From Marsupella aquatica (lineage: Eukaryota; Marchantiophyta), in contig OZ316892.1 of NCBI GenBank assembly GCA_973895155.1, positions 11,222,001 through 11,286,000 of the forward strand: 64,000 bases of DNA, in the 5' to 3' direction. The notes under the pieces were generated by a model, which had not been told where the DNA came from, made no database searches, and saw nothing but the letters and a program-made list of their open reading frames with translations. Below, one piece after another: positions 12,352 to 22,669 of the stretch. The position numbers and the translations under genes are program-made. Each line of letters begins with the position of its first letter. The first letter of the stretch is position 1.

Positions 12352-15300
12352 TATCTTGTGGTAGGACGCGTAACATGTGTAATGCTCGGTAACTAGTCTT
12401 GCAGGCAGCAAAACAAAATACCTAGGAGCCTACCAGGACCAAGGCAGATTCCTCTTTTATAAGGAAGTCCAGTTATGAAGAGAGGACCATCCGACAACCA
12501 GAGATGTATTTTTAGTTAGGCTTTGAAATTTACGATCAAAGGGAGCACTGGAGCTTGGTGTTTCAAGAGGAGAAGGGCTCGGAAACGTGGAAAGCTTTAT
12601 AAGTGTAGATAGATCAAGCAAATGGAAGTGCTCCATTACCATCCAATAACATCCAGTGTCACTTAGCCAAGCTCAGCGCAGTCGTTGAGCAAAAGTGTTC
12701 ATTCATTCATTCATAAAGGTATTTTTGGAATTGAAATTTGACAAAAAGCACATTTAAATTAAGGAATCCGCCTCCTGGTGCTAGACTTGATTGCACTCAA
12801 TATCAGCATCGACGAGGCAGCTACCTCTGGAGTTGAGTAGTTATCTCTTCTCGCGAGGTGACTCTCCAAAGTTGGCAGTGTAGAAATGAAGCGTCAGCAA
12901 CGTGATATCCTTTTGGACGCAAGAATTCAAAAGGGAGTAGCAGGTGAATATCGATTGCTCATCTTGATACCCATCGGTGATCTGTTGGACAGGTCACCAG
13001 AAGGGCTGGGCCTCACTGAAACAGGAGTTTAGCCAGCTTAGAAACTAACAAGGGACTACTGATTACGGAATAAGAAGATGGAAATGACGGTCAAAACAGT
13101 TCGATTATCTGAGCAGTAAATGTCATCCTTGCAGAAAGAAGTTCTTTTCCTGGCGGATATATGTAATTGCTAAATAACAGCGGTCACCGTAAACTAAAAT
13201 TGGTCATGCAACCCAATTAGAATTGCATACATTCAACTGCTTTCATTGACGAATAAATCCGACGACTACTGGTGCCGAACGATGACAAAAGTTTGTAATT
13301 GTCTCCAGACCAGTTGGCTTGTAATTAGGACACTGTCCAATGAAGAACCTCTCTCTAGTAGCAACGCTCTCCCATCGCCCTCTTAGACATGAGTACTGTG
13401 ACCATGGGCAGGGTGAGATCGTCCGTTTCCTTCACATGGAACACAGAATTGCGGTATGTGCAAGTGTGTGACCCATTAAGCCAAGGAAGAGAGGATAGGA
13501 CTGGAAGCCACTGCCAGTTAGTTGACCCATCTCCAAGTCATTCACCAACTGCTCCCAGCTTCCCAATCTACCGCCTCATCCACGGAAATATGCTTCAGCA
13601 GACTGATCTTGGTCAGGAATATTAACAGGCAGGCGTGATTTCAGCAGTGTGGCCTGCGAAGGAAGCATAATTATGGGTCCGTTGCCTGATCCGTTGCCTG
13701 ATCCGTCATGGTAAATCTACTGTAGGAAGAGAAGAGGGATCAGGAGCCCAAGAACGAAGGGGCCGTGTACTGTATTTGAGCAGATGGCTGACGAGGATCT
13801 CGGCATGTCATTGGTTGCCGTGGATTCGAGCCAACTCTGATGTCATATAATTACGAGGAGGGCGGGGCGGATACGGTATAGCACAATCCTGTCAGCAACT
13901 GGCTCGTTGGCGTGCAAGGTAGAAACAGTTCGGTAGTGATGTATACGCCAAGTGCCCAGGTGGTGGATGAGGTCATCGAGGTTTTCAGACTTGGCAACGG
14001 CTCGTGTTCCTTTCTTTGGCCTTAGTTGGCACTCCGTCTCGGGACTGCTCTGTTGTAGCTGCTCTAAGTCGCATTCCATCTGATTAGAGCATTTCCTTCG
14101 ATCCTGTCCTCCACGCGCGCCGTGGTCAGGTTTCTCAGTGGCGGGTGGGTTCTGCTGCTTAGCGTTTCGACTTTCAGCAGCGGCCGGGTTCTGCTTCAAC
14201 TCAGCGACTAAGTTTTCACTCCATCGATCTCCATGCTCGCTGTGGCCACTGATCGAGTACAGTACTGCGTTCCGTCGTCCGAGAAAGTTGCAAACTTCAA
14301 GATTGAAGGTGTGAAGTAAGTGAAACCCTCATCATCCAGTCATGCTTAATCATGCTAGTCCAGTGACCTTTTCCGGTTGCCGTGTGAATGCTGTCCTTAA
14401 TTGTGCGCCTCTGCCCAAGCTAACCTTACTTTCAAGGACTTTCCTTTACTTCCATGCGAAATATTGAATTGCATCGAAGAAGTCGACGTGAGCTGTTGCG
14501 ACTGGGATGAGATTGGATGGGACGGGCTGCATCGAGCATGAGAAAATTGATTTCAATTGGTGGAGGGCATTTTTTTGTTGCGTACGTGGGTGGGGTTTGA
14601 TCTGAGTACTGAGAGCTGCGTACAGTTTGGTGTGTGCGAGCATAAAACTCTCTTCCTAAACGAAAAAGAAAGCCCCCAAAAAACTCGCGCCCCCCTAGAA
14701 TATCGCTTTCCATAGTGGTGCATGATCCAGCTAAATCACACGAACCGGCTCAACCAGATCTAAGTTTGTGTACTTTTTTGTTTCCTTCAACTGCTGGCCT
14801 TAGCCCCTTAGCTGAATCTACTCAACACCGCCACTTCATGACCTAGCCTCTCCATTAGTTTTCTACTGGACAACTCTGTCCCAGCTAAGTTCCTGAGTTC
14901 TTTCTGTATGCAGAGTGGATGTAGTTTTGGCGTAAAGTATCTCGTGATTGACTAGTGCTTAGCTACAGCTGCTGTTTCGTTGAATGTTTGCGCTCTTTCA
15001 AAATCCAGCACCAGCGAAGCTGTGATTCCCGCTCTAGAGGACAAATCTTTCGATGGCTGTGCGAATACCAAAAATCTCAATAGCAGCGGATTGACAGTGT
15101 CAATACAATCTGGGTTATCAATTTATCACCGCAATCTAGCTTCCCAGCATCAAATGTCATTCGCTTGCTTGCTTGTCTTTGCCGATTAAGGGTATTTGCT
15201 AGGCTGTGGTGGTTCAGCCAAAGCAGATCCAAGCATTAATATTTTAGCTGGTCCTCTCAGGATTGAAACACAAATGCATCTTGAATGTCACTCAATCTAC

Positions 15301-16104
15301 TGGGACCTTTCATAGTACTGTGTGATTATTGGTTTGAGAGGGTTCTAAAGTCGGGCATTCATAAGGCAGGAATTTGTGGGAGAAAACTACTACTAGTGAT
15401 AATTCGGGACGAAACTAAATTGTTCTTTCATTGGAGCCAGGATAGCGGAGACAAAAATCATAGCAATGCTATTTCGATTGTTGGTAGTTGCAGTGGAATA
15501 TTGGTGACCTGTTCAAGCATGTGTAACTTGTGGAAGCAATGGAAGAAAGTTCAAGCCTTAATAAATTTAGATCAAGCTAGTGACATGATCTTTACTGGTA
15601 TTTTAAATTACATTTTCTAATTTCTGTTCACAATGTTGTAAATCACGTAAATTCCTGTTCGATGTATAATTTATATGCTCTAAGCACTTACTACTACTGC
15701 CCATTCATGAGCCGATAAGATGACTTCAGTACTGGATTTGATTTGATTCAACCAAGTTGAAATCTGCTTGCCACAATCTACTGTGTGATAATGAATAGCC
15801 TTGGCAGGTCGTGATGTGCTGCCTGTGCTTGATTAGTACAATGACCTTAAGCTCGCTACGAGGGATTTTCACCGTGACAATTACTGCCCAGAGATAGATT
15901 TCCTTCAGTTCTTGGCACCTTACGCATTTTAGAGACTAAGGTTTGCAATTTTGCATAATTGCATAATTGCAGATATGCGATCGATTGACTACGGCGCACT
16001 GTTTCGTCAATTTGGAAGATGACGATCGTAATGCCTTCTTCATCTGGAGACATTCATTGAGCCTTCGTTGCTCGTATGTTATTCCTTTTGTGGCGTTCAT
16101 TGCA
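12352..16104. other. long intergenic region, no gene recognised
   Basis: 3.75 kb between GBSS and NXD1. The longest frames (118 residues on the - strand at 13843-14199; 111 residues on the + strand at 15285-15620) match nothing I know and lack plant-gene context. A short ATG frame at 14233-14315 ends at a good splice donor and may be an orphan first exon. The NXD1 promoter must lie toward the right end. No tandem repeat or element end is obvious. Confidence 0.5.
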
Positions 16105-17151
16105 ATGACTGGCAAGAGCGGCTCATCGGACGTTTCCTCTTGTGCTCCTCCCTGTGTCTCCGCCTCATCGGCTTCTGCTATCAGGGGCTACAGCGATGGG
16201 CCACCGTTCATCTTCAAAGGGAGAGCTCTATACCAGCTGCACGCAGTGAAGGCCTCCGTGGCTCGCAGGTTTGTGCCCCCGGAGCTCAAGCTGGTGGAAG
16301 CATTCGGATACACCTTGGGCGGTCTCTTTCTGGCCAACTACGATGGCTCCCCAGCGGGAAAGTTCGATGAAGTTGTGGTGATTGCAGGCATTGTCTGGAA
16401 TGCGCCCACCTCTTGTGCTTGGGCTGGCAGAGTCCTGGTCAGCAGTGAGGAGGCCCGAATCCATGGCAGGGAGGATGTTGGTCTACCAAGCCACCTTGCC
16501 AGTTTCTCTCACCAGGTTGTGGAACTTTCTCGACCTAAACCAAATCCTCCGACAAATCTTCGGCCGTGGTGGGATGCCAGAAGTTGGTTCTCCAGCTCTG
16601 CTCTGAGTCGGGGGAGGGCTCCAAAACCAAAATTGCAGCACTCGGTGCAGATAGTGCAGCAGAGAGAGGGTAAAATCCAGCTTCCTCTATGTGAGGTTAT
16701 TGGGGTTCCTACTGTCCAGCGGCAATCCACTCGTGAATCCTCCTCATCTGACCAGCAGCGGCAGCAACGATGGATGGGGCCGGCTATCCAGCTCTATCTG
16801 CCCAATTTCAGTGGTAAGACAAAGGACCAGCCGAAATTGTTGAAGTATTCCTGTGCTTTGACATGCCGGGTCAGTGTGGTCCCTCCAGTGAGAATTATTG
16901 ACTTGACGGGCGGCAGCGGCAGATCAACGGAAGTGACCAAGGAGGATGAGGATGTGGTGACAATCTTGAAAGGGAAACCATTGGCCTCGATCTTCTTCGA
17001 TGAAATGGAAATGCGTGTGGAAGCGCCCGCAGTAGTCACTTTCTTAGCAGATGATAGCAAGAAACAGAAGAAGAGGGACCAGAAGTTGTTGAAGCCTGTA
17101 GCAGAAGATGCTGGTCCTGATTTCGGTACACCTACAGCCTCCACAGCGTAG
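16105..17151 (+). CDS. NXD1: NXD1-like protein (neoxanthin-deficient 1 family)
   Basis: NXD1 proteins are needed for neoxanthin accumulation in plants, alongside ABA4; their exact biochemical role is unsettled. They resemble the acetoacetate-decarboxylase fold. Here one uninterrupted exon encodes 348 residues. Conserved blocks in order are FKGRALYQLH, VEAFGYTLGG, SPAGKFDE, VWNAPTSCAW, GREDVGLPSH, WMGPAIQLYLPNFSGKT, LLKYSC and a C-terminal MEMRVEAPAVV. The linker between about residues 145 and 220 is Ser/Arg/Gln-rich and more variable. The frame stays open 46 codons upstream, but the conserved protein begins near the ATG I chose (MTGKSG). From memory, the Arabidopsis homologue has several introns; none is needed here. 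That could mean intron loss or a retrocopy, although no poly(A) tract or target duplication is evident beside it. Confidence 0.88.
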   Translation: MTGKSGSSDVSSCAPPCVSASSASAIRGYSDGPPFIFKGRALYQLHAVKASVARRFVPPELKLVEAFGYTLGGLFLANYDGSPAGKFDEVVVIAGIVWNAPTSCAWAGRVLVSSEEARIHGREDVGLPSHLASFSHQVVELSRPKPNPPTNLRPWWDARSWFSSSALSRGRAPKPKLQHSVQIVQQREGKIQLPLCEVIGVPTVQRQSTRESSSSDQQRQQRWMGPAIQLYLPNFSGKTKDQPKLLKYSCALTCRVSVVPPVRIIDLTGGSGRSTEVTKEDEDVVTILKGKPLASIFFDEMEMRVEAPAVVTFLADDSKKQKKRDQKLLKPVAEDAGPDFGTPTASTA

Positions 17152-18023
17152 CTTAGCATATATCTGGATTGGCAGATAGATATGTTTTGCAGCATATCCA
17201 GCTGTAGCTGTCTGCACCGTTGTATCATGTATAGTATATATGTATGGCAGATAAAGTGACCTAGGAGTGGGGCCATTGTACCACGCAGGGGCTGCAATCC
17301 CCTCGTGCATTGTGATGTCGTCTTGAAGACATTGATGCCTAGACAATTTCTGTAGATCTTAGAAGGATCAGGTACAACTTACCAAATTGAAATTGCGTTG
17401 GTGGAGAGGCGACACCACGTTGTTTGCCTGGTGTGAAAATAAATTTCAGGAGAGAGTAGCACTTAATTTCCAACTTCAAGATGCAATTCTACAGAACACG
17501 GAACTTTGAGACGAAGATCCATGTGACGAATGGGGATGAGTGATTAGTTTCAAGTCACAATTTGTCTTCCGAGTCTCTTTCCTAGTACAAGCTAGCGACA
17601 AGTGGTAGAAATCCTGAGTCGCTTTTGCAGAATCTGGTGGGGTTGAAGTTTCCTATTCAGTTGACGAATTGAGGTGAAATGACGATCTGTTGGTTTCCAG
17701 CCAATTCTTTCTATACTGTGTAATTTCTGCTTTCCCAGTTTTACATACCATTGAGAGCCCTACAGTAGGGACCTGAAATGATCACGAGTGCTGCGAAATG
17801 TGCCTGGGGAATCGAAATAACTGATTAGCCAGTCAGTTTTTCATTCTTTCTTTCATCAATGAATCGAAGCCCTATCACGGACCCCACCCTGTCTACCGAT
17901 GTACTCGATCAGAGAGGAACTCAGAGAGAGAACTATGAGTGACAATCGGTGGCTTCAAAATTGTTCAGAGCATCGTCATCGTCATAATCATGACCTATTG
18001 CAATGGTAGGAAGGCCCGAAGTA
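17152..18023. other. 3' flank of NXD1, no gene seen
   Basis: Non-coding in every frame I inspected. The first few hundred bases presumably hold the NXD1 3' UTR. It ends at a CT microsatellite. Confidence 0.45.
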
Positions 18024-18031
18024 CTCTCTCT

Positions 18032-18075
<44 letters not shown>
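18024..18075. repeat. (CT)n microsatellite
   Basis: About 52 bp of CT dinucleotide with one TT interruption near 18034. A similar but perfect tract lies at 27810-27866. Confidence 0.97.
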
Positions 18076-18079
<4 letters not shown>

Positions 18080-18299
18080 TCCCGGTCACACAAGAGTTCC
18101 TCCTCCCAACGGATGAGCTTCGGGGTGCTCTATCAAAGGGCCGCTTCAGGACCTATCCTCCCATGTGGAGGAGGTTTCTCCTGTCCACGACACAAACTCA
18201 GCCCCTGAGACCAAAACAAGAGGTACCAAGTACACGCGGGTATCTGCCTCTCAAAGCACAATCATCTCTATGAACCAGATATAGTTTGCATTTGTACAG

Positions 18300-18760
18300 C
18301 GGAACCTACTAACTACACAACAACTGGTTCTGGTTCAGTCTGAAAAAGCCCTCACAATAATCGGTGCAAATACATGAAAACACATTCCTAGAGAGAATCG
18401 GCCGTCAACGAGACTATCTGGACCGGAGAAGAGACATCCCTAGTGCTCTAATGATAGATTCTGCACTATATCTAAACTACAAAATAAACTGTTCGAGTTC
18501 AGTCTAAAAGTGCCCTCACAATAAAATGCGAAACACATGAGAGAAATTCCTGGAGAGAATCGGCCCTCTCCAGCTAAACCATGTAATTCTGTTTGCCGAT
18601 GAGACTATCTGGGCCGGCGAAACATTCCTACTGCTGTTATAATAGGTACTTCAGTACCTGTAAATCGGCCCTCTCCAACCAGACCATCCAATTCGGCTGC
18701 GCGATGAGACTGTCTAAACTCGGAAAGACATTCCTAGCGCTGCAATACTGGAAACCAGAA
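18300..18760. repeat. degenerate tandem repeats
   Basis: At least three partial copies of a phrase order: GTTCAGTCT, then CCCTCACAATAA, then GAGAGAATCGGCC, then GAGACTATCTGG, then ACATTCCTAG. They are visible near 18330-18440, 18500-18620 and 18660-18745. Copies are diverged and of uneven length. Non-coding. Confidence 0.6.
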
Positions 18761-19084
18761 TCCAATCATCAATCAATCTGTCCATCCCCACATCGGAGCT
18801 CTGCAGGTCGTGGAGTTGAAACAGCGGCAAGCGAAGAGCGGGCAAGGACGCGCCAACGCAACGAGCTGCTTGCGCCAGTCAGCGAGCCATTGACGGGGGC
18901 AAACAGCTCGGTGCATCGCCGCCAAACGCTCTTCATTCTCCATTCTCCATCCTCATTCTCCATTCTCCATGCGAACGAGCGACCAACGAGCAACCAACGA
19001 GCAACGCAGCAGTGTCTCGCCATCTCAGGCAGTACTTCCATAGCATAGCCTCTTGCAAGCTCTTGGGAAGCTTTGTCTTGTCCC

Positions 19085-19121
19085 TCCATCCGGCCGTCCG
19101 TCCATCCGTCCGTCCGTCCAG
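19085..19121. repeat. (CCGT)n microsatellite
   Basis: A short CCGT array with CCAT variants, close to CATTCTC repeats at 18940-18970. Non-coding. Confidence 0.85.
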
Positions 19122-19229
19122 ACAGTCCCCCTTCCATAAGTGCCTAAAATGGGGCGTGTCAAATATACATCAGCCTGCAAAAGGACAAGAACGCCAAACA
19201 GGGGGCCCGGGCAGGCCCCAATGGTAAAG

Positions 19230-20100
19230 CAACTGGCCCCTAACCTTATGTTATGGGCCATTTGCAAAAGCCCATAATGCCACTTACAGACAAGACTTAC
19301 GGACCGCCAAGTTACTGTAGCTGGTCCGCTGCTTTGAGCCGCCCCTTAAGGACCCACTTAGGAGTGCTTGCCCGCTCAAAGTAGGAGTTAAGGCTCCCTT
19401 CCATCTTGGACAATATTTGGCCGTAAGCCACAGAATAGGCCACGACAGTCATGAACTCAACCTAATTTTGCAAGTCTACCGTCGTTTCCATTCAGAGCTC
19501 GCAACTTAGTTGATGGTGTTCAAATTTCAAACTTGAACCTTCCCCTCTGAATAAAGGGAGGGAAAAGGAAGGGGAAAAGGCCCAGAGAAGACCAAAGAGG
19601 TCCAACAAACCCAGGAGTCCCCATCAAAGCATCTTACTTGTACCTCGCAATAGAAACCTACAATACATTTATGGGCCTAGGCCTAGAAGGTAACTCAGAC
19701 TAGGTCACTTAACTCTTTGGGGGTGCAGGGAATATTTACAAATCATAAGTAAGCATCTTTTTATTGTAGTTACCTCTATTAACCTAAAAGAAAAGAAGGG
19801 GTAGTCTCATAATTAAAGTCTTATGGTTGTGACTAATTTGGACATCTAATTCTTACAGGGCACCTTTATAGGTAGCCTGAGAGGTTTTTGTCTTGGCCAT
19901 AAAATTGTTTTATGTCTTTGGCCGTATATCATTTACAGCCCTGCTTTGACATGCCGCAGTAGAGTGTCTCAAAGTTGGCATGTGGTAGAAAATTATGGAT
20001 TTATGATCCATCCCATAACTCTGGTTATGGGACCCACTTAAGGATTTTTTTTAATGGGGGAATAAAATTGACCCACCCCAGAAGGCAGGGGTTATGGAAA
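19230..20100. repeat. mosaic of decayed dispersed repeats
   Basis: Contains sequence shared with 240-430 (the TTGGCC..TATATCATTTACAGCC phrase near 19915) and with 4930-5045 (the GGATTTATGATCCATCCC phrase near 19995). No coding remains are recognisable. It is probably a patchwork of old element fragments. Confidence 0.5.
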
Positions 20101-20424
20101 TACCATAATTAATTAAATTTGAAGATAAGATTCAATTCAAAGGTAAATAATTTGGTAACGTACAAAACAAACCAGGATAGTGTGTGATTTATGTTCAATA
20201 TTAAAATATGAAAACAGGAGAGCAATATTTAGGACAGTGCATGCAGAAAACCTGATTATTTCTACTGTAGTCCCCTATAACTACAGCATTTTTCTTTGAA
20301 ATTGACCCAAAAATGAAAATTTCATAACTGGGAGTAGCCTCTTGCTAAACAACAAATACAGTGCAGTCAGTCTATGAATGTACGTCTATGAATGTACATA
20401 TGCATTTATCAGTTACTGCAGGGA

Positions 20425-20682
20425 ATGCACCAGATGCTTTTCTTGAATAGAGCTTGCAACAAATACATAGGTACTTACATGCACTTATCCGGTTCATAAG
20501 TGGCTGTTTGAAAGGGTGCAAATCTCAATTACACTTATTAGAGAAGAGCATGTATGCACCAGATGCTTTTCTTGACTAGAGCTTGCAACAAATACATAGG
20601 TACTTACATGCACTTATCCGGTTCATAAGTGGCTGTATGAAAGGGTGCAAATCTCAATTACACTTATTAGAGAAGAGCACGT
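20425..20682. repeat. 129-bp tandem duplication
   Basis: Two adjacent copies, 20425-20553 and 20554-20682, start at ATGCACCAGATGCTTTTC and differ at only two or three positions, so the duplication is recent. It is non-coding; the intervals on both sides hold no gene I can recognise. Confidence 0.92.
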
Positions 20683-22669
20683 TTCACTGCTCTAAAACAG
20701 CAATTCGACCAGAATCTGCAGTTATAGTGTTTAAATGCTAGCAGATACTTTGAAATGCACAAACTTAACTCCTTGCACTTATTGCAGAGTGCATATAGTG
20801 GATAGGTTCTACGAGAAGTTCACAACTTTGTCTTGTCTCTCACTTAGAAATCAACTTTCAAATGCGAAATTTCAAGAAAAAATTTAGTGTCTGAAAACTA
20901 TGAATGCATGATCCTGAATGTCACTACGGTATTTTGGTCTGACAGTGGTCTGTCATGCTATTAGGACACATGGACCTACTAACGGAACCCAGGTCCTTCA
21001 TGGAATATATTTGGTGGGCATAAGTAAAGAAATCATCCAAAAACGATGACTTGTCAGTGTTTACATCTAAGTTATATCGATGAAATATGAAGAGATGAAT
21101 ACAGGCCCTGTGCTGTAGTCTGGAAAATTATGAAATAAATGTTCCGCCCTGCTCCTCCATGAACTTGAATGCCTAAGCTTAACTTGCTCTCATATCTTTT
21201 CATGGATTCAAAATAGGTCTTACGATACACGACCTAAAACACGCCATGGTCTGATCATGCACTACCCAGGATCTTAGTCATGGGAAGTACTTCTCGTGGA
21301 GGTCCTCTGAAACCATGTCACCACAAGACCTTGTCCAAACACATTTTCTTTACACAGCAAAATGAGAAGTATATCTACAGGATAACGTAGGAGCTAGAAT
21401 CTCAAACTTCCCATTTTCAGATCTCAAACGTTCTTTGTTGATGTACAACCATGAGGGCAAGTACTGATGTCCTAGTATCAAATTACTAATCATTCATAAA
21501 AACATTGGCGAGTCCTGGCCACAGCCACTTGACAAGTGAGAGATGAGTGGCATGAAGAAAATGGAAATGAAGATGCCATCCGGGTTTGCACTCGCTCGAG
21601 GTATCACCAGGTATCTTACTAGTTGAGGAAGAGACTGTGTGTCAGCAAAGGATAAACTTGCTGACACTACGGAATACCCAAGACTCCTCAAACAATTCTA
21701 CATACCCTCGTTACACCACACCTCGCACCACTGTCCACTAACAACTACTACAATAATGTGCTGCTGTGACTGGCGCTATATTACATACCCATACGATGCC
21801 CGTTACCAACCACAGGAAACAGGAGAGCCTCAAAGATTTTTGTACTACTCCGTTCCTGTATTCATGTGATGCAGGACCGAAAACTTTCAAGATCCACATG
21901 ATGCCTGTCCTGATAAGAGGTGGACATACAGCCAACCTGAGGTATTACGTAACGAAACGAGATTATCACAGTATTTACTCTAAAATCGAGAGCCATACTT
22001 GATTAGTCGCATCAATAATGCTCATTTGAAATAAAGATCACTTAATTAAGTCGCAGCAACTGCGGCAAAGATATAGTAACGGGGATCTAAGAGCTTGAAT
22101 ATCGCATCTAAGAGTATTCGTTTGCAGCTAGCAGGTAGCCTTCAGCAACTTTCACACAGGATTTAAGACTAGACGCCTCTCTTACCTGCGGAATGACCTG
22201 AGAGCTCCCTTGCCATTCCTAGGTGTTCTCGATGGGGTCCAGAGGTTTTTCTGCAGAAGTTCCTATTTCAAAATGTTATCATCTGCAAAGCACGTATGGA
22301 GATTTTACGTCTGAAACCCCTAAATTCGTTCCACAGGTGCCCACAGATAAATGAATGGCACCTACAAGAGGACTGTTAGAGGGAAACCCAGTATCTGCGC
22401 CTACCTGCTTCATCTTTCTGCTCTACTTGCCATATTCAAAACTGAGAAAGCTACCCATGCATACTAAGGCCAACGTGATCAAGCACAGTAAATATCAGAA
22501 TTGATCACCACTAGACCTGTGACTGATGACGGTAAGAATTGAAACCACATCTGGAATATACACACAAAAACAGCGAGAAGAACAACCATTTTCTACGAGT
22601 TCAAACCTTTTCACCATGTCCTTTATTGGTTCCTCGTTCTGTAGCTTGCACACGACCGAGCAGGTACAA
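20683..22669. other. 3' flank of the DCAF4-like gene
   Basis: No protein-coding signal recognised on either strand. The part nearest 22669 should hold the 3' UTR of the - strand gene. Confidence 0.4.

Noticed and set aside
15285-15620. 111-residue frame on the + strand upstream of NXD1
   Set aside because: Composition and context do not look coding and no family is recognised. The same applies to the 118-residue - strand frame at 13843-14199.
15967-16104. Upstream extension of the NXD1 frame by 46 codons
   Set aside because: The added residues do not resemble the family N-terminus; the ATG at 16105 gives the expected short leader before the conserved core.
1144-17151. A functional cluster of DOHH, GBSS and NXD1
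   Set aside because: Separate intergenic regions of 3-4 kb and unrelated pathways; ordinary eukaryotic gene order explains it.
20425-20682. Short repeats considered as a CRISPR-like array (also the repeats at 18300-18760)
   Set aside because: They are two or three long diverged tandem copies in plant nuclear DNA, without regular spacers.
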